From NCBI GenBank assembly GCA_028281825.1, contig JANQJC010000104.1, positions 23,201-87,200 of the forward strand: a stretch of 64,000 nt of DNA. The letters are read 5' to 3'. The stretch is from Flavobacteriales bacterium. Its GTDB lineage: Bacteria; Bacteroidota; Bacteroidia; JANQJC01. Below the pieces are notes generated by a model. It was given only the letters and a program-made list of their open reading frames with translations, made no database searches and was not told where the DNA came from. This document shows, piece by piece, positions 27,555 through 36,435 of the stretch. The translations under genes and the position numbers were made by a program. The stretch's first letter is position 1; the number at the start of each line of letters is the position of its first letter.

Positions 27555-29243
27555 TTATTTCCATAACACGGTTACACTACCTACAAAGGTTTGGTTTTCG
27601 TTGTTTAAATCCATCAAAGAGAGACGATAGACATATACCCCTTGGGGAACCTCACTGAAATCATCCTGATCAGTGCCATCCCAAAGTTCGGTTGGGTCGT
27701 CAGTTTCAAAGATTACTTTACCCCATCTATCAAACACCATCAGGCTATAATCCTCACCAGTAATACCTTCACCTTTTGGCCCCCACTCATTATTAATGCC
27801 ATTACCATAGCCGGGAGTAAAGGCATTGGGTATGTATACTGTAGTTAAAAAGCTAACGGTTACGTCCGATAATGCTGTATCAGAGCATCCAGCATCATTG
27901 GATGCAATAAGCTGAACGGTATAAGTTTGCACCTCAGAGAAAGTATGAACAGGGTTCTGCTCATCTGATATTGGGCTACCGTCTCCAAAGTTCCATTGCC
28001 AATTGGTAGCTCCTTGTGATTGGTCAGTAAAATAGGCAACAGGGTCAATGTAAGATATATTCTGCGGCTTCACAGTAAAGTCGGCTGTGGGTGGCGGGAT
28101 ATTATCCACCTCAACTGAAATCTCTTGCGGACACCCCCCGTTTTGGTCAGAAACAGTAACTGAATAGATGCCCTCACTCAACCCGGTGGCACTGACAGTA
28201 CTACTCACATTAGGATTCCATTGGTAGTTGTAAGGCCCTGTGCCTTGCGGAGTGATTATCTCTGCCTCACCTACCCCCAAATTACAAGTATCAGGTAGCA
28301 CTTCAGCATCCAAATCAATTGCTACAATGGTAAAAGCAAAGCTATCCGGCACTACTGCGCTATTGGAACATAAATCTTCTATTGAGCCCACCAATATTAA
28401 ATAATAAGTACCGCCGCTAGGTATGGCAGGGGAAAAAGTAATGGTGTATGTTTTCTCGTAGTCATTACCTGCCAGGCAACTGGCGCCCGTAAGTGAGTTA
28501 ATGGTGTAATTGCCCCCAGGACCAACCAATTCAAAGTCTGAGATATCCACCTCTGAGCACAAAACATTCTCAACAAACGAAAAAGTTAACTCATCATCAC
28601 CGCATTGCATATCACTATCTATACCAGCCACCCTCGGTTCCACATCATCATATACAGCAGCCGTTGAAGCTGCCATATCAATGGAATAACCCGATTGAGT
28701 AGAACTAAAATTGCTCACGTTTACCATGTAAGTTTCACCTGCATTTACTGGTATTGGGTCTTCGTTTTGAGATGAGCCGGTGCCTGATGTTATTCCGTTA
28801 GGCCCTGTGATACCGCCATTGCCTGTATTACCTGAAAAATTACAACTTACCTCCAATGCAGCATTGGTAAAAATATCGGCGCAGGTAGCATTGGTTAAGT
28901 TAAATACTGCCCAGTCGTAATCATCTGATGGGTCGTTTGGTGTAATGGAAAAATTGAGTAAGCCGTCACTTTGTATGGTCATGGTGTACCAAACTGAGTT
29001 TAGCTCACCACCACCCAGGCAGGATAAATTAGGGTCTATCTCATTAGGGAGATTACCCGAACCACTGTATGAGTTTTGCTGTGAATATCCATTCTGACAC
29101 ACGGCGATTGAGTTTACACAATCTTGTTCCGGAGCTTGAGCGGACACTTGAGTAAATCCCAAAACAATAGCCATACAGACTAATACACGTATATCAGAAA
29201 TCAGCATACACAAATGGTTGAAAAAACCTTTCCAACTCCACAT
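27555..29243 (-). CDS. T9SS cargo surface protein with PKD and CHU_C domains
   Basis: A 562-residue secreted protein. In order: signal peptide with core VLVCMAIVLGFTQVSAQ (about 20-36); an N-terminal beta-sandwich domain of about 150 residues that starts CVNSIAVCQNG and contains NSVWYTMTI and SDDYDWAVFNL, common in Bacteroidota surface proteins; a second beta domain; one SprB-like repeat (GTGPYNYQWNPN); a PKD domain with WQWNFGDG near 430; and the gliding-motility sorting domain (YIPNAFTPGYGNGINNEW ... DRWGKVIFE ... QGVYVYRLSL). The start at ATG 29243 is preferred: an in-frame TTG at 29261 lies inside the promoter element. It is a paralogue in architecture of the neighbouring 740-residue protein. 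Confidence 0.9.
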   Translation of the reverse strand: MWSWKGFFNHLCMLISDIRVLVCMAIVLGFTQVSAQAPEQDCVNSIAVCQNGYSQQNSYSGSGNLPNEIDPNLSCLGGGELNSVWYTMTIQSDGLLNFSITPNDPSDDYDWAVFNLTNATCADIFTNAALEVSCNFSGNTGNGGITGPNGITSGTGSSQNEDPIPVNAGETYMVNVSNFSSTQSGYSIDMAASTAAVYDDVEPRVAGIDSDMQCGDDELTFSFVENVLCSEVDISDFELVGPGGNYTINSLTGASCLAGNDYEKTYTITFSPAIPSGGTYYLILVGSIEDLCSNSAVVPDSFAFTIVAIDLDAEVLPDTCNLGVGEAEIITPQGTGPYNYQWNPNVSSTVSATGLSEGIYSVTVSDQNGGCPQEISVEVDNIPPPTADFTVKPQNISYIDPVAYFTDQSQGATNWQWNFGDGSPISDEQNPVHTFSEVQTYTVQLIASNDAGCSDTALSDVTVSFLTTVYIPNAFTPGYGNGINNEWGPKGEGITGEDYSLMVFDRWGKVIFETDDPTELWDGTDQDDFSEVPQGVYVYRLSLMDLNNENQTFVGSVTVLWK

Positions 29244-29258
29244 ATTTTCCCTTATACA

Positions 29259-29266
29259 CAAAGATA
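29259..29266 (-). promoter_or_regulatory. TAnnTTTG -7 element of the 562-residue T9SS cargo gene
   Basis: Minus strand TATCTTTG, exact consensus, ending 15 bases before the ATG at 29243. Its position excludes the in-frame TTG at 29261 as the real start. Confidence 0.5.
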
Positions 29267-29365
29267 AGGTTAAATGTTATCAAAAAGTTCCATTATTCAC
29301 TAAAGGTTTCCTAATTTAGCCGCCCATTTAATCAACGTGTTTTAATTTAAAAAATTTCAATAAAC

Positions 29366-30304
29366 ATGAAAGTAACAGTAGTAGGAGCCGGAAACGTAGG
29401 TGCAACGTGTGCAAACGTCATCGCTCACAAAGAACTAGCAAATGAAGTTGTTCTTTTGGACATCAAGGAAGGTGTTGCAGAAGGTAAAAGCCTTGATATG
29501 TGGCAAACTGCCCCTATCAATCTTTATGATACAAGAACTGTAGGATCAACGAATGATTATAGCAAAACTGCTGGTTCAGAGGTGGTAGTAATTACTTCAG
29601 GCCTGCCAAGAAAACCCGGGATGAGCAGGGACGACCTAATCGCTACCAATGCTGGTATCGTTAAGAGCGTAACTGAGAACATTATCAAGCATTCACCTGA
29701 TGCTATCATTATAGTGGTATCAAACCCATTGGATGTAATGACCTACTGTGCTTACCTGACTGCAAAAGTTGACTCAAGCAAAGTATTTGGTATGGCTGGT
29801 ATTTTGGATACTGCCCGTTATCGAGCGTTCCTTGCTGAAGCTTTGAACTGCTCACCAAAAGATATACAGGCTGTATTGATGGGTGGCCACGGTGACACTA
29901 TGGTTCCACTACCAAGATACACTACTGTTGGTGGCATCCCTGTTACTGAATTGATTGATGACGAAAAACTAAACGCTATTGTAGAAAGGACAAAGAAAGG
30001 TGGTGGCGAATTAGTAAACCTTATGGGTACATCAGCATGGTATGCGCCAGGTGCTGCTGCTGCACAGATGGTTGAAGCTATCGTTCGCGACCAAAAACGT
30101 ATTTTCCCATGCTGCGCATGGTTATCAGGCGAGTATGGCTTAGATAAAATTTATTTGGGCGTTCCTGTTAAGTTAGGTAAAAATGGTATAGAAGAAATCA
30201 TCGAGTTGAAATTGAACGATGACGAGAAAGCATTGCTTAACCAATCAGCTGAAGCTGTGCGTGAAGTAATGGGTGTGTTGGATAACATGAAGACACCTGC
30301 TTAA
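29366..30304 (+). CDS. mdh: Malate dehydrogenase (LDH-like type)
   Basis: NAD-dependent malate dehydrogenase of the TCA cycle, 312 residues, of the lactate-dehydrogenase-like group found in Bacteroidota. The Rossmann motif GAGNVGATCA is at 7-16, the NAD-selecting Asp at 32, the substrate arginines at about R82 and R88 (PRKPGMSRDD), R151 (ILDTARYR) and the catalytic His at 175 (GGHGDTMVP). Arg at position 82 rather than Gln supports malate over lactate. It is transcribed alone, and an intrinsic terminator follows the stop by 21 bases. Confidence 0.97.
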   Translation: MKVTVVGAGNVGATCANVIAHKELANEVVLLDIKEGVAEGKSLDMWQTAPINLYDTRTVGSTNDYSKTAGSEVVVITSGLPRKPGMSRDDLIATNAGIVKSVTENIIKHSPDAIIIVVSNPLDVMTYCAYLTAKVDSSKVFGMAGILDTARYRAFLAEALNCSPKDIQAVLMGGHGDTMVPLPRYTTVGGIPVTELIDDEKLNAIVERTKKGGGELVNLMGTSAWYAPGAAAAQMVEAIVRDQKRIFPCCAWLSGEYGLDKIYLGVPVKLGKNGIEEIIELKLNDDEKALLNQSAEAVREVMGVLDNMKTPA

Positions 30305-30317
30305 TTAAAAATAAGCT

Positions 30318-30325
30318 TACTTTTG
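30318..30325 (+). promoter_or_regulatory. TAnnTTTG -7 element next to the mdh terminator
   Basis: TACTTTTG, exact consensus, immediately before the hairpin at 30326. A transcript from here would begin at the foot of the hairpin and run into the retropepsin-like gene at 30371. Confidence 0.35.
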
Positions 30326-30362
30326 AAAGGCATTCCTAAATAGAAATAGGGATGCCTTTTTT
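30326..30362 (+). terminator. Intrinsic terminator of mdh
   Basis: A 13-pair stem (30326-30338 with 30347-30359, one G-T pair) with an eight-base AATAGAAA loop, followed by T6. It ends mdh only nine bases before the start codon of the next gene. Confidence 0.85.
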
Positions 30363-30370
30363 ATTGCCTT

Positions 30371-30790
30371 ATGCCTAGTAAGATTCCTATCATTACCCAA
30401 CCCATTGAAGACAGTGGTCTGCATTTGCTGGTGAGCGCCAAAGTAAATGGCAGGGACGCTATCTTGTTGATTGACACAGGCGCTTCGCAAACAGTGTTTG
30501 ATATTAACCGCATAAGCAGGTATAGCGACAAGGCGCACGAAACGAGTGAGACGCTATCTACGGGTTTGGGCACCAACACTATGGAAAGCAAGCAAGTGAC
30601 ATTGGAAACACTTAGCATTGGGGCCATAGAAATGACCAACCTGGAAGTAATACTGCTCGATTTATCACACGTGAATGGCAAGTATCTCCATATGAACCTA
30701 AAACCAATTGACGGTGTGATTGGTGGAGATATACTTCTGAAGCATAAGGCGATGATTGATTATGGAGAAATGATGTTGAGTTTAGGGTAA
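30371..30790 (+). CDS. Retropepsin-like aspartic protease domain protein
   Basis: A 139-residue single-domain protein. The retropepsin active-site motif is LLIDTGASQTVFD, with the catalytic Asp at about residue 36. A second family signature, IDGVIGGDIL, lies near 116-125 with the usual hydrophobic-hydrophobic-Gly flap end. Such bacterial single-domain proteins act as dimers; the target is unknown. No signal peptide is visible, so it is probably cytosolic. The ATG is nine bases after the mdh terminator, so it must have a promoter overlapping that region (see the TACTTTTG at 30318). Confidence 0.85.
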   Translation: MPSKIPIITQPIEDSGLHLLVSAKVNGRDAILLIDTGASQTVFDINRISRYSDKAHETSETLSTGLGTNTMESKQVTLETLSIGAIEMTNLEVILLDLSHVNGKYLHMNLKPIDGVIGGDILLKHKAMIDYGEMMLSLG

Positions 30791-30866
30791 AGACATTATC
30801 AGCTTTATGCAAAAAACTAATTTGAGATTGCTTCGTCGTTCCTTCTCGTGATGATGCAACTCGCCC

Positions 30867-31280
30867 TTAAACCTCAATAAACCTCGCTCTTAGTTCTGGA
30901 GTGGGTATCCAGCAAGTTTCTTTTTTACCATACCATTTATATCTGTTCCTGGCTATCCAGTCGTAAACCCAATTACGTATGAAGGGTGGCACCATGATAA
31001 AAACAAAAGCCAAGGGATAAAGCCCATCCATCTTTTTTGCAATGTGCAGGGCAGCACTGGATTTTACATAGACTCTACCCTTTTCCACCAATACAATACT
31101 ATCGATATTTTTGTCCGCCAGGTTGTACTTCATCAGTTGTTCCTGGCCATATTCAGATTGCAATGAGGCAAATTGGAACTTGCCCTTTTTGTCGCGCTCA
31201 ATAATAAACTGTACCGCTGAACTACACAGATTGCACACCCCATCAAACAACACCACCCGTTGCAATGTATCTTTCGCCAT
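30867..31280 (-). CDS. DCC family (DUF393) thiol-disulphide oxidoreductase-like protein
   Basis: A 137-residue protein with the family motif DGVCNLCSSAVQFI at about residues 14-27, containing the DxxCxxC centre of the DCC/DUF393 family, which are predicted thioredoxin-fold proteins of unclear substrate. Later features RNRYKWYGKKETCW match the family end. It starts one base after the stop of the T9SS FG-GAP gene on the same strand, so the two are co-transcribed. No signal peptide is visible, which argues for a cytosolic site. Confidence 0.9.
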   Translation of the reverse strand: MAKDTLQRVVLFDGVCNLCSSAVQFIIERDKKGKFQFASLQSEYGQEQLMKYNLADKNIDSIVLVEKGRVYVKSSAALHIAKKMDGLYPLAFVFIMVPPFIRNWVYDWIARNRYKWYGKKETCWIPTPELRARFIEV

Positions 31281-31281
31281 G

Positions 31282-33489
31282 TTAATGTGTTACCGCAAAT
31301 TTCTTAGTTGTTGCACCGTTACCTGACACCAGCTTGATGATATAGAAGCCTTGTGACAGGTTTTCTGTGCTCAAATTGATAACACTTTTAGGCGTGAATT
31401 GTTGTTGCAATAATCTCTTGCCGGCCAAATCATAAATCTCCACACTAATATTATGATTGACGTGGTCAATTTCAAGAGTCAGTTGTTTATCGGCCGGGTT
31501 GGGGTAGAGTTTTATGTCCAATTGAGCTGCATGCTCAATGATAGCACTAGGTGGGTTGAGTGTAGTATCACCTTTAAAGTAGGCCAAACCACCGCTATAG
31601 TTACCAATCACAAAATCCAATAAACCATCACCATTTATATCGGCCCCATTGATAGATGAATGAATACCTTCCCATATATCCAGATAGGGTTGTGAAACCA
31701 GATTAAATGTATCGGTAAGGTTATTTTCAATACTATCATACATGAAAATGTTACCACTTTCAGAACCAACAAAAAGACGCAACTCACCTTCATGCTTAAA
31801 CATGAATGGGCGCGCATAACCCACATTGAAATAAGGCAGCTTAACGTTTACCGCACCAAACTCATCTGAGACAAGGGTAAACACCGGGTTGCTTGCAGTT
31901 CCTGTATTTTGGTAGTAATTCAGGTTTCCATTGCGCTCACCAATCACCAAATCCAACAAATCATCTCCATTTACGTCAAATAGCTGTGGCGCCGAGAATT
32001 GTCCCACATCGATAGACTGATAGTTAGGAATAGCTAATGAAAAATCAGCAGGCTGCCCCACTGCTGCACTATTCTCAAATAAATGTATCGCTCCGGTTAT
32101 CTCGCCAAGTATCATTTCATCCACTCCATCATTGTCGATATCACCAAAAGTGGGTACCATACTTACTAAACCCTGAGAAGTTAGGTTTTCAAAGTCGCGA
32201 GTGATGAGTGAAAACTCAGGCTCAGTTGCTGTGCCTGTATTTCTAAAGTAAGCCATTTTGCTTGGGTAAATACCTCCCGAGTTATAGTAACCGTAATTAC
32301 CAGCCAATAGGTCTATCCTTCCATCCTGGTCTACATCATAAAATACCGGATAGGCCCCTTCACCCAATTCAATCATTTGGCTTTGCAAAAAGTCGTTATT
32401 GTGATAGCTAAAAGTTGGGTTGTTATCCTGGCCTACATTTTTATAGAACCAAACACTTCTATAGTTTTGAGAAATGCCGGTTACCAATGGACTTACCAAT
32501 AAATCACGGACACCATCATTGTCCACATCTTCGTAAAAGGCACAGGGTGAAATAGCCATATCAACAGGAGTACTGTATGATGGGTAGTTATCATCCTTAC
32601 TGGTGGCATTACAATAGTTGACATCGCCGCCGTTAGAGAGCATTTTCATATTACGGGCAGCTACATCACCAAGTAATAGGTCCATATCACCATCGCCATC
32701 ATTATCAAACACCACCGAGCATGAACCCGAATGGCGAAGCAATGGATTCTCATTGGGTTGTGGAGCAGCCATACCTCCTTTACAGGTAATACCCAACTGA
32801 ATGGTGAAAGCATCGCTCCCTTCCTCAAAGTTGCACCAGCATGGGCTTTCCAACTGATATTCCAAATGGTTGGCATCGCCATAGTTCTCCATTGACATGT
32901 TTTTGTGGAATTCCATCACTTCACCAAAGATGTGAAAGGTGAGCACGTCTAAATCCCCGTCCTTATCTATATCCACAATGGATGGAATATCATTGGGTGC
33001 TATGTATAGTGGGTTTTGCGAGCCAGGATGATAGAAAGAATACACTTGAGGGGAGAATTGCTCAAAGGCCAAACCAACAAACTGGTTAGATACATTTCTG
33101 TGGACTTTCATCCCGCCGTTGTAGTAGGAGAATACATCTTTCTTGCCATCACCATCAAAATCGCGAAGCAAAACCCAATCTGTCACAAAATCAAAATACC
33201 TGCGATACCCTGGTGCAAAGACATAATCAGGTGTGTTGGGAGTTCCATTGTTGATGTAGGTGGATACCTTCCCTCCTGTTCTGTCAAATACAAACAAATC
33301 TTCAATGCCATCCAGGTTTAAATCAATGGTAGAAAACTGGCAAGAGTTAAGCCCACCTACCCAAGGGCTTTTCAGTGCCTGCCCGTTTTGCTTCACGGTT
33401 ACATTCTCCACTTTGTTGAAAAATGGTTGTGCTTGAGTAGTAAAACTCACACACAAAAGGAACAGCAGAAAGGAAAAACCGAATCGCAT
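31282..33489 (-). CDS. FG-GAP/VCBS repeat surface protein with T9SS type A sorting domain
   Basis: A 735-residue secreted protein. The signal peptide is MRFGFSFLLFLLCVSFTTQAQ. It is followed by about seven FG-GAP/VCBS-like repeats with calcium-loop cores of the form DxDxDGxxD (DLNLDGIEDLF, DFDGDGKKDVF, DIDKDGDLDVL, DNDGDGDMDLL, DVDQDGRIDLL, DIDNDGVDEMI, DINGDGLLDFV), as in beta-propeller adhesins. The C-terminus (IKLYPNPADKQLTLEI ... GFYIIKLVSGNGATTKKFAV) is the type A sorting domain for T9SS export. It has its own TAnnTTTG promoter element and is followed one base later by the DCC gene. Confidence 0.92.
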   Translation of the reverse strand: MRFGFSFLLFLLCVSFTTQAQPFFNKVENVTVKQNGQALKSPWVGGLNSCQFSTIDLNLDGIEDLFVFDRTGGKVSTYINNGTPNTPDYVFAPGYRRYFDFVTDWVLLRDFDGDGKKDVFSYYNGGMKVHRNVSNQFVGLAFEQFSPQVYSFYHPGSQNPLYIAPNDIPSIVDIDKDGDLDVLTFHIFGEVMEFHKNMSMENYGDANHLEYQLESPCWCNFEEGSDAFTIQLGITCKGGMAAPQPNENPLLRHSGSCSVVFDNDGDGDMDLLLGDVAARNMKMLSNGGDVNYCNATSKDDNYPSYSTPVDMAISPCAFYEDVDNDGVRDLLVSPLVTGISQNYRSVWFYKNVGQDNNPTFSYHNNDFLQSQMIELGEGAYPVFYDVDQDGRIDLLAGNYGYYNSGGIYPSKMAYFRNTGTATEPEFSLITRDFENLTSQGLVSMVPTFGDIDNDGVDEMILGEITGAIHLFENSAAVGQPADFSLAIPNYQSIDVGQFSAPQLFDVNGDDLLDLVIGERNGNLNYYQNTGTASNPVFTLVSDEFGAVNVKLPYFNVGYARPFMFKHEGELRLFVGSESGNIFMYDSIENNLTDTFNLVSQPYLDIWEGIHSSINGADINGDGLLDFVIGNYSGGLAYFKGDTTLNPPSAIIEHAAQLDIKLYPNPADKQLTLEIDHVNHNISVEIYDLAGKRLLQQQFTPKSVINLSTENLSQGFYIIKLVSGNGATTKKFAVTH

Positions 33490-33506
33490 ATTATAAGGCT
33501 ATAGAG

Positions 33507-33514
33507 CAAAGATA
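33507..33514 (-). promoter_or_regulatory. TAnnTTTG -7 element of the FG-GAP T9SS gene
   Basis: Minus strand TATCTTTG, exact consensus, ending 17 bases before the ATG at 33489. Confidence 0.45.
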
Positions 33515-33605
33515 GGGAATATTGCTCGAGCTATTAGCTTTTGTTTAGCAGGTAGTACTTGAAAAGTTTGGGGGTTTTGTTGATATTTGAGTGGCATTAT
33601 AGGTC

Positions 33606-34070
33606 ATGGGAAAAAGAAGAAATTTGAACGGTTTACCTAATTCATTGGTTGAACGCTATTTTTCAACCCTGTTTTATTTGGACAAGGGCTACATGAGCGA
33701 TTGGATATGGAATGCCGCCAATGAAAAAAATATCATTGATATTGAAATTGACATTATCAATGAAACTGTATCACCAGCAGAATTGCAAATAAGACCTATA
33801 ACAATCCAGCTTCAAGAGTTGAGAGAAACAATAGACAAAACTTTGATTAAACAAAGATTTGATGCTGACTTTATTACAGAAGCAAAATTTATCATATTCA
33901 TATCTCAAAGGCAAAAAGTGCTTAAACTATTTACTTGCCAAGCAATTCTTAAAGATATTGAAGGCAGAGTTTATGCTGGTAAAGTGTATACCGAGCGAGC
34001 TTACACTCATTTTAAAGTTTTTGATTTTCACAGAACCTTTTTTGAGAAATTAAAGCAATTGTTTAACTAA
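33606..34070 (+). CDS. Hypothetical protein, AT-rich
   Basis: A 154-residue soluble protein without signal peptide or membrane segment. I do not recognise a family. The N-terminus is basic (MGKRRNLNGLPN); the rest alternates helices and strands, with QLQELRETIDKTLIKQRF near 88-105 and a Phe-rich end (FKVFDFHRTFFEKLKQLF). A 60-base line counted by hand (33901-33960) is 30% G+C, well below its neighbours at about 42-45%. It is two bases before the DUF1801 gene, so it heads the small operon. Confidence 0.65.
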   Translation: MGKRRNLNGLPNSLVERYFSTLFYLDKGYMSDWIWNAANEKNIIDIEIDIINETVSPAELQIRPITIQLQELRETIDKTLIKQRFDADFITEAKFIIFISQRQKVLKLFTCQAILKDIEGRVYAGKVYTERAYTHFKVFDFHRTFFEKLKQLFN

Positions 34071-34072
34071 GC

Positions 34073-34438
34073 ATGAGCAAACCAACCACCATAGATGAAT
34101 ATATCTCCACCTTTGACAAGGAGACGCAAGTCATATTGAATGAAGTGAGGCAGACTATACAAAAGGCCGCGCCTGACTCTACTGAGACAATTGGCTACGG
34201 AATGCCTAATTATAAACTGAATGGCAAAAATCTGGTTTATTTCGCTGGTTATAAAGGCCATATCGGGTTTTATGCAACACCAACTGGGCATGGGGCTTTT
34301 GTAAAAGAGCTCTCCAAATATAAACAGGGTAAGGGTTCTGTGCAGTTCCCGATAGGTGAGCCCATGCCTTTGGATTTGATTACTAAGATTGTGAAATATA
34401 GAGTGAAAGAAGAATTGACAAAAGCTAAAAAGAAATGA
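34073..34438 (+). CDS. DUF1801 (YdhG/iron-chaperone-like) protein
   Basis: A 121-residue cytosolic protein of the DUF1801/YdhG family, frataxin-like in fold. Family features are IDEYISTFDKETQVILNEVRQ at the N-terminus, ETIGYGMPNYKLNGK near 38-52 and YKGHIGFYATPTG near 60-72. The biochemical role is not established; iron-chaperone names come from weak similarity. It overlaps the following GyrI-like gene by four bases (ATGA), so the two are translationally coupled. Confidence 0.88.
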   Translation: MSKPTTIDEYISTFDKETQVILNEVRQTIQKAAPDSTETIGYGMPNYKLNGKNLVYFAGYKGHIGFYATPTGHGAFVKELSKYKQGKGSVQFPIGEPMPLDLITKIVKYRVKEELTKAKKK

Positions 34439-34917
34439 CACCAAGAATAGAGACTTTTCCTGAAACCATTTTTGTAGGACTAAACATGAAAATGTCTATG
34501 GCTGAAAACAAAGCTGGTGAATTGTGGCGCAGTTTTATGTCCAGGCAACGGGAAATATCTAATATTATTGGCACTGAGCTTTATTCTATGCAGATACTGC
34601 CAGAGGGGTATTTCAGCGCATTTAATCCCGAGGCAGAGTTTGTAAAGTGGGCGGTGGTGGCTGTGGATGACTTTGATAATATACCAGAGGAAATGGAGCA
34701 TATCACAGTACCTAAAGGGAAATATGCTGTGTTTACCTATAAGGGACTACCCAGTGAGGGTGGTCAGTTCTTTCAACAAATATTTGAGGTGTGGTTGCCA
34801 CAATCTGGTTATGCCGTTGACAACAGACCGCATTTTGAAATATTGGGTGAGAAATATAAGAACGATAGCCCTGAGTCTGAGGAAGAGATATGGATACCCA
34901 TCAAAGCATTGGCGTGA
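34435..34917 (+). CDS. GyrI-like / effector-binding domain protein
   Basis: A 160-residue protein made of a single GyrI-like small-molecule-binding domain, as found at the C-terminus of AraC-family regulators and in stand-alone form. Key features are the late signature TVPKGKYAVFTYKG near 96-109, FFQQIFEVWLPQSGYAVDNRPHF and the ending EEEIWIPIK. There is no DNA-binding domain, so it is not itself a transcription factor. It is coupled to DUF1801 upstream and overlaps the membrane-protein gene downstream by 28 bases. Confidence 0.85.
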   Translation: MTPRIETFPETIFVGLNMKMSMAENKAGELWRSFMSRQREISNIIGTELYSMQILPEGYFSAFNPEAEFVKWAVVAVDDFDNIPEEMEHITVPKGKYAVFTYKGLPSEGGQFFQQIFEVWLPQSGYAVDNRPHFEILGEKYKNDSPESEEEIWIPIKALA

Positions 34918-36377
34918 AATCAAATAAACAACTCATTAGCCTGTTTATCACCCTCCTGATTGGTGGAGCAGTATTAGCCTACGTGGTGTACAAGGCCTCT
35001 GTTAACGGTTTTACCCACGATGAAAGTTATACCTATTTGCTTTATACCCAGCAGAGTTTTATGGATCTCATTTCATACAAAGGCTGGTATACCAACAACC
35101 ATATACTCAATAGTATTGGTATGAAGTATATGGCCCTACTTTTCGGGCCCAGCGAGTTTGCACTCAGGTTACCAAACTTGATGGCCATGGCCCTATACAT
35201 GGTATTTATCTACCTGATGTTTAAAAACAGTAAGCCACTGGTTGCCGTCCCAGTTTTTGTTTTGCTGTGCACCAACCTATTGATTACAGATTTATTTGGC
35301 CTTGCAAGAGGCTATGGCCTTTCGTTTGGGTTTATGGTGATGAGTTTATACTTCCTGATAACCTATTTTAAAGACCGTAAAAACTGGAGCATTGTTTTAT
35401 TTCACCTGGGGGCGCTACTGGCTATCTTCAGTAACTTTACCATGCTTACCTACTATGCCTCAGCAATGGCCGTTTATGGGTTATTCGCCTTGACATACCA
35501 AAGAGTGGTTTCAGGAGAAAAATTCAAACTATTACCTCTTATCAAGCCGCATATAGCACCTTTGATTGTGGTAATTATTGTGTTGTATGAGCCTGTGAGA
35601 AGGTTATTAACCTACACCGACTTGCACTACGGGGGAAGCAATGGTTTTTATCCAGATACCGTTCACCAAGTGATATACAATATGATACATAGTACTGCCA
35701 TACCCGATTCAGCGATGTATTTCTTAAAAGCGCTTCTTACCGCTCAAGTGCTAATTTCACTCCTGATTATTGGTAGAGAAATAATAAAAAAGAACAAGGT
35801 ATTCCTTCAAGAACATCAAGGTTTAATCATAAGTGGCCCCTTACTTTTTATTATCTCCATTCTTATTATCCTATCCAATAAACTGGCTGGCGCCGATTAT
35901 CCTGTCTCCCGTTTTTCGGCCTTTTTAATTGTGCTGGTGGTGATTAATGCTGGCTTTTTAGCCCAATATTTGTCTGCCAAACATGGCAGACTCATATATA
36001 CCATACTTGGTTGCATGGCGATTATATCGGCCGCAAGCTTTACACAAAAAACAGATTTATACTCCTCTGCAGAGTGGGTGTACGACATGCATACCAAGAA
36101 TATGCTTTCAGAAATTGAAAAGCATTACAAAACAAGTAATAGAAAAGAAAAGGTAAGTGTGGGTATCAATTGGGTGTTTGAGCCCACCATCAATTTTTAC
36201 AGGGAGACCAATGAACTGAACTGGCTGGAACCTGCCACAAGAGAAGGCCTTCAAGGGGATTATGATTACTACTACATTAATAAGGATAGCATTAGCGCGC
36301 TTAATACGACCTACCTGCAAGTGATTGCAGCATATGAGCAAAGCAAAACGGTATTGCTCGCTAATAACAAGAGATAA
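34890..36377 (+). CDS. GT39/GT-C-like polytopic membrane glycosyltransferase (putative)
   Basis: A 495-residue inner-membrane protein with about ten hydrophobic segments and a soluble C-terminal part of about 100 residues. The first outside loop after the first membrane segment carries a Asp-Glu pair (NGFTHDESYTYLLY, about 40-53), the classical GT-C catalytic position, followed by NNHILNSIGMKYMALLFGPSEFALRLPNLM, typical of ArnT/PMT-like (GT39) enzymes using polyprenyl-phosphate sugars. The acceptor is unknown. It overlaps the GyrI-like gene by 28 bases; the ATG at 34890 is kept, although a GTG at 34914 would leave a shorter overlap. Confidence 0.75.
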   Translation: MDTHQSIGVKSNKQLISLFITLLIGGAVLAYVVYKASVNGFTHDESYTYLLYTQQSFMDLISYKGWYTNNHILNSIGMKYMALLFGPSEFALRLPNLMAMALYMVFIYLMFKNSKPLVAVPVFVLLCTNLLITDLFGLARGYGLSFGFMVMSLYFLITYFKDRKNWSIVLFHLGALLAIFSNFTMLTYYASAMAVYGLFALTYQRVVSGEKFKLLPLIKPHIAPLIVVIIVLYEPVRRLLTYTDLHYGGSNGFYPDTVHQVIYNMIHSTAIPDSAMYFLKALLTAQVLISLLIIGREIIKKNKVFLQEHQGLIISGPLLFIISILIILSNKLAGADYPVSRFSAFLIVLVVINAGFLAQYLSAKHGRLIYTILGCMAIISAASFTQKTDLYSSAEWVYDMHTKNMLSEIEKHYKTSNRKEKVSVGINWVFEPTINFYRETNELNWLEPATREGLQGDYDYYYINKDSISALNTTYLQVIAAYEQSKTVLLANNKR

Positions 36378-36435
36378 AGTTGGTATATTGGCAATCAATT
36401 TTCAAAAGAAACACTCCTAAAAAATCACCAATGAA

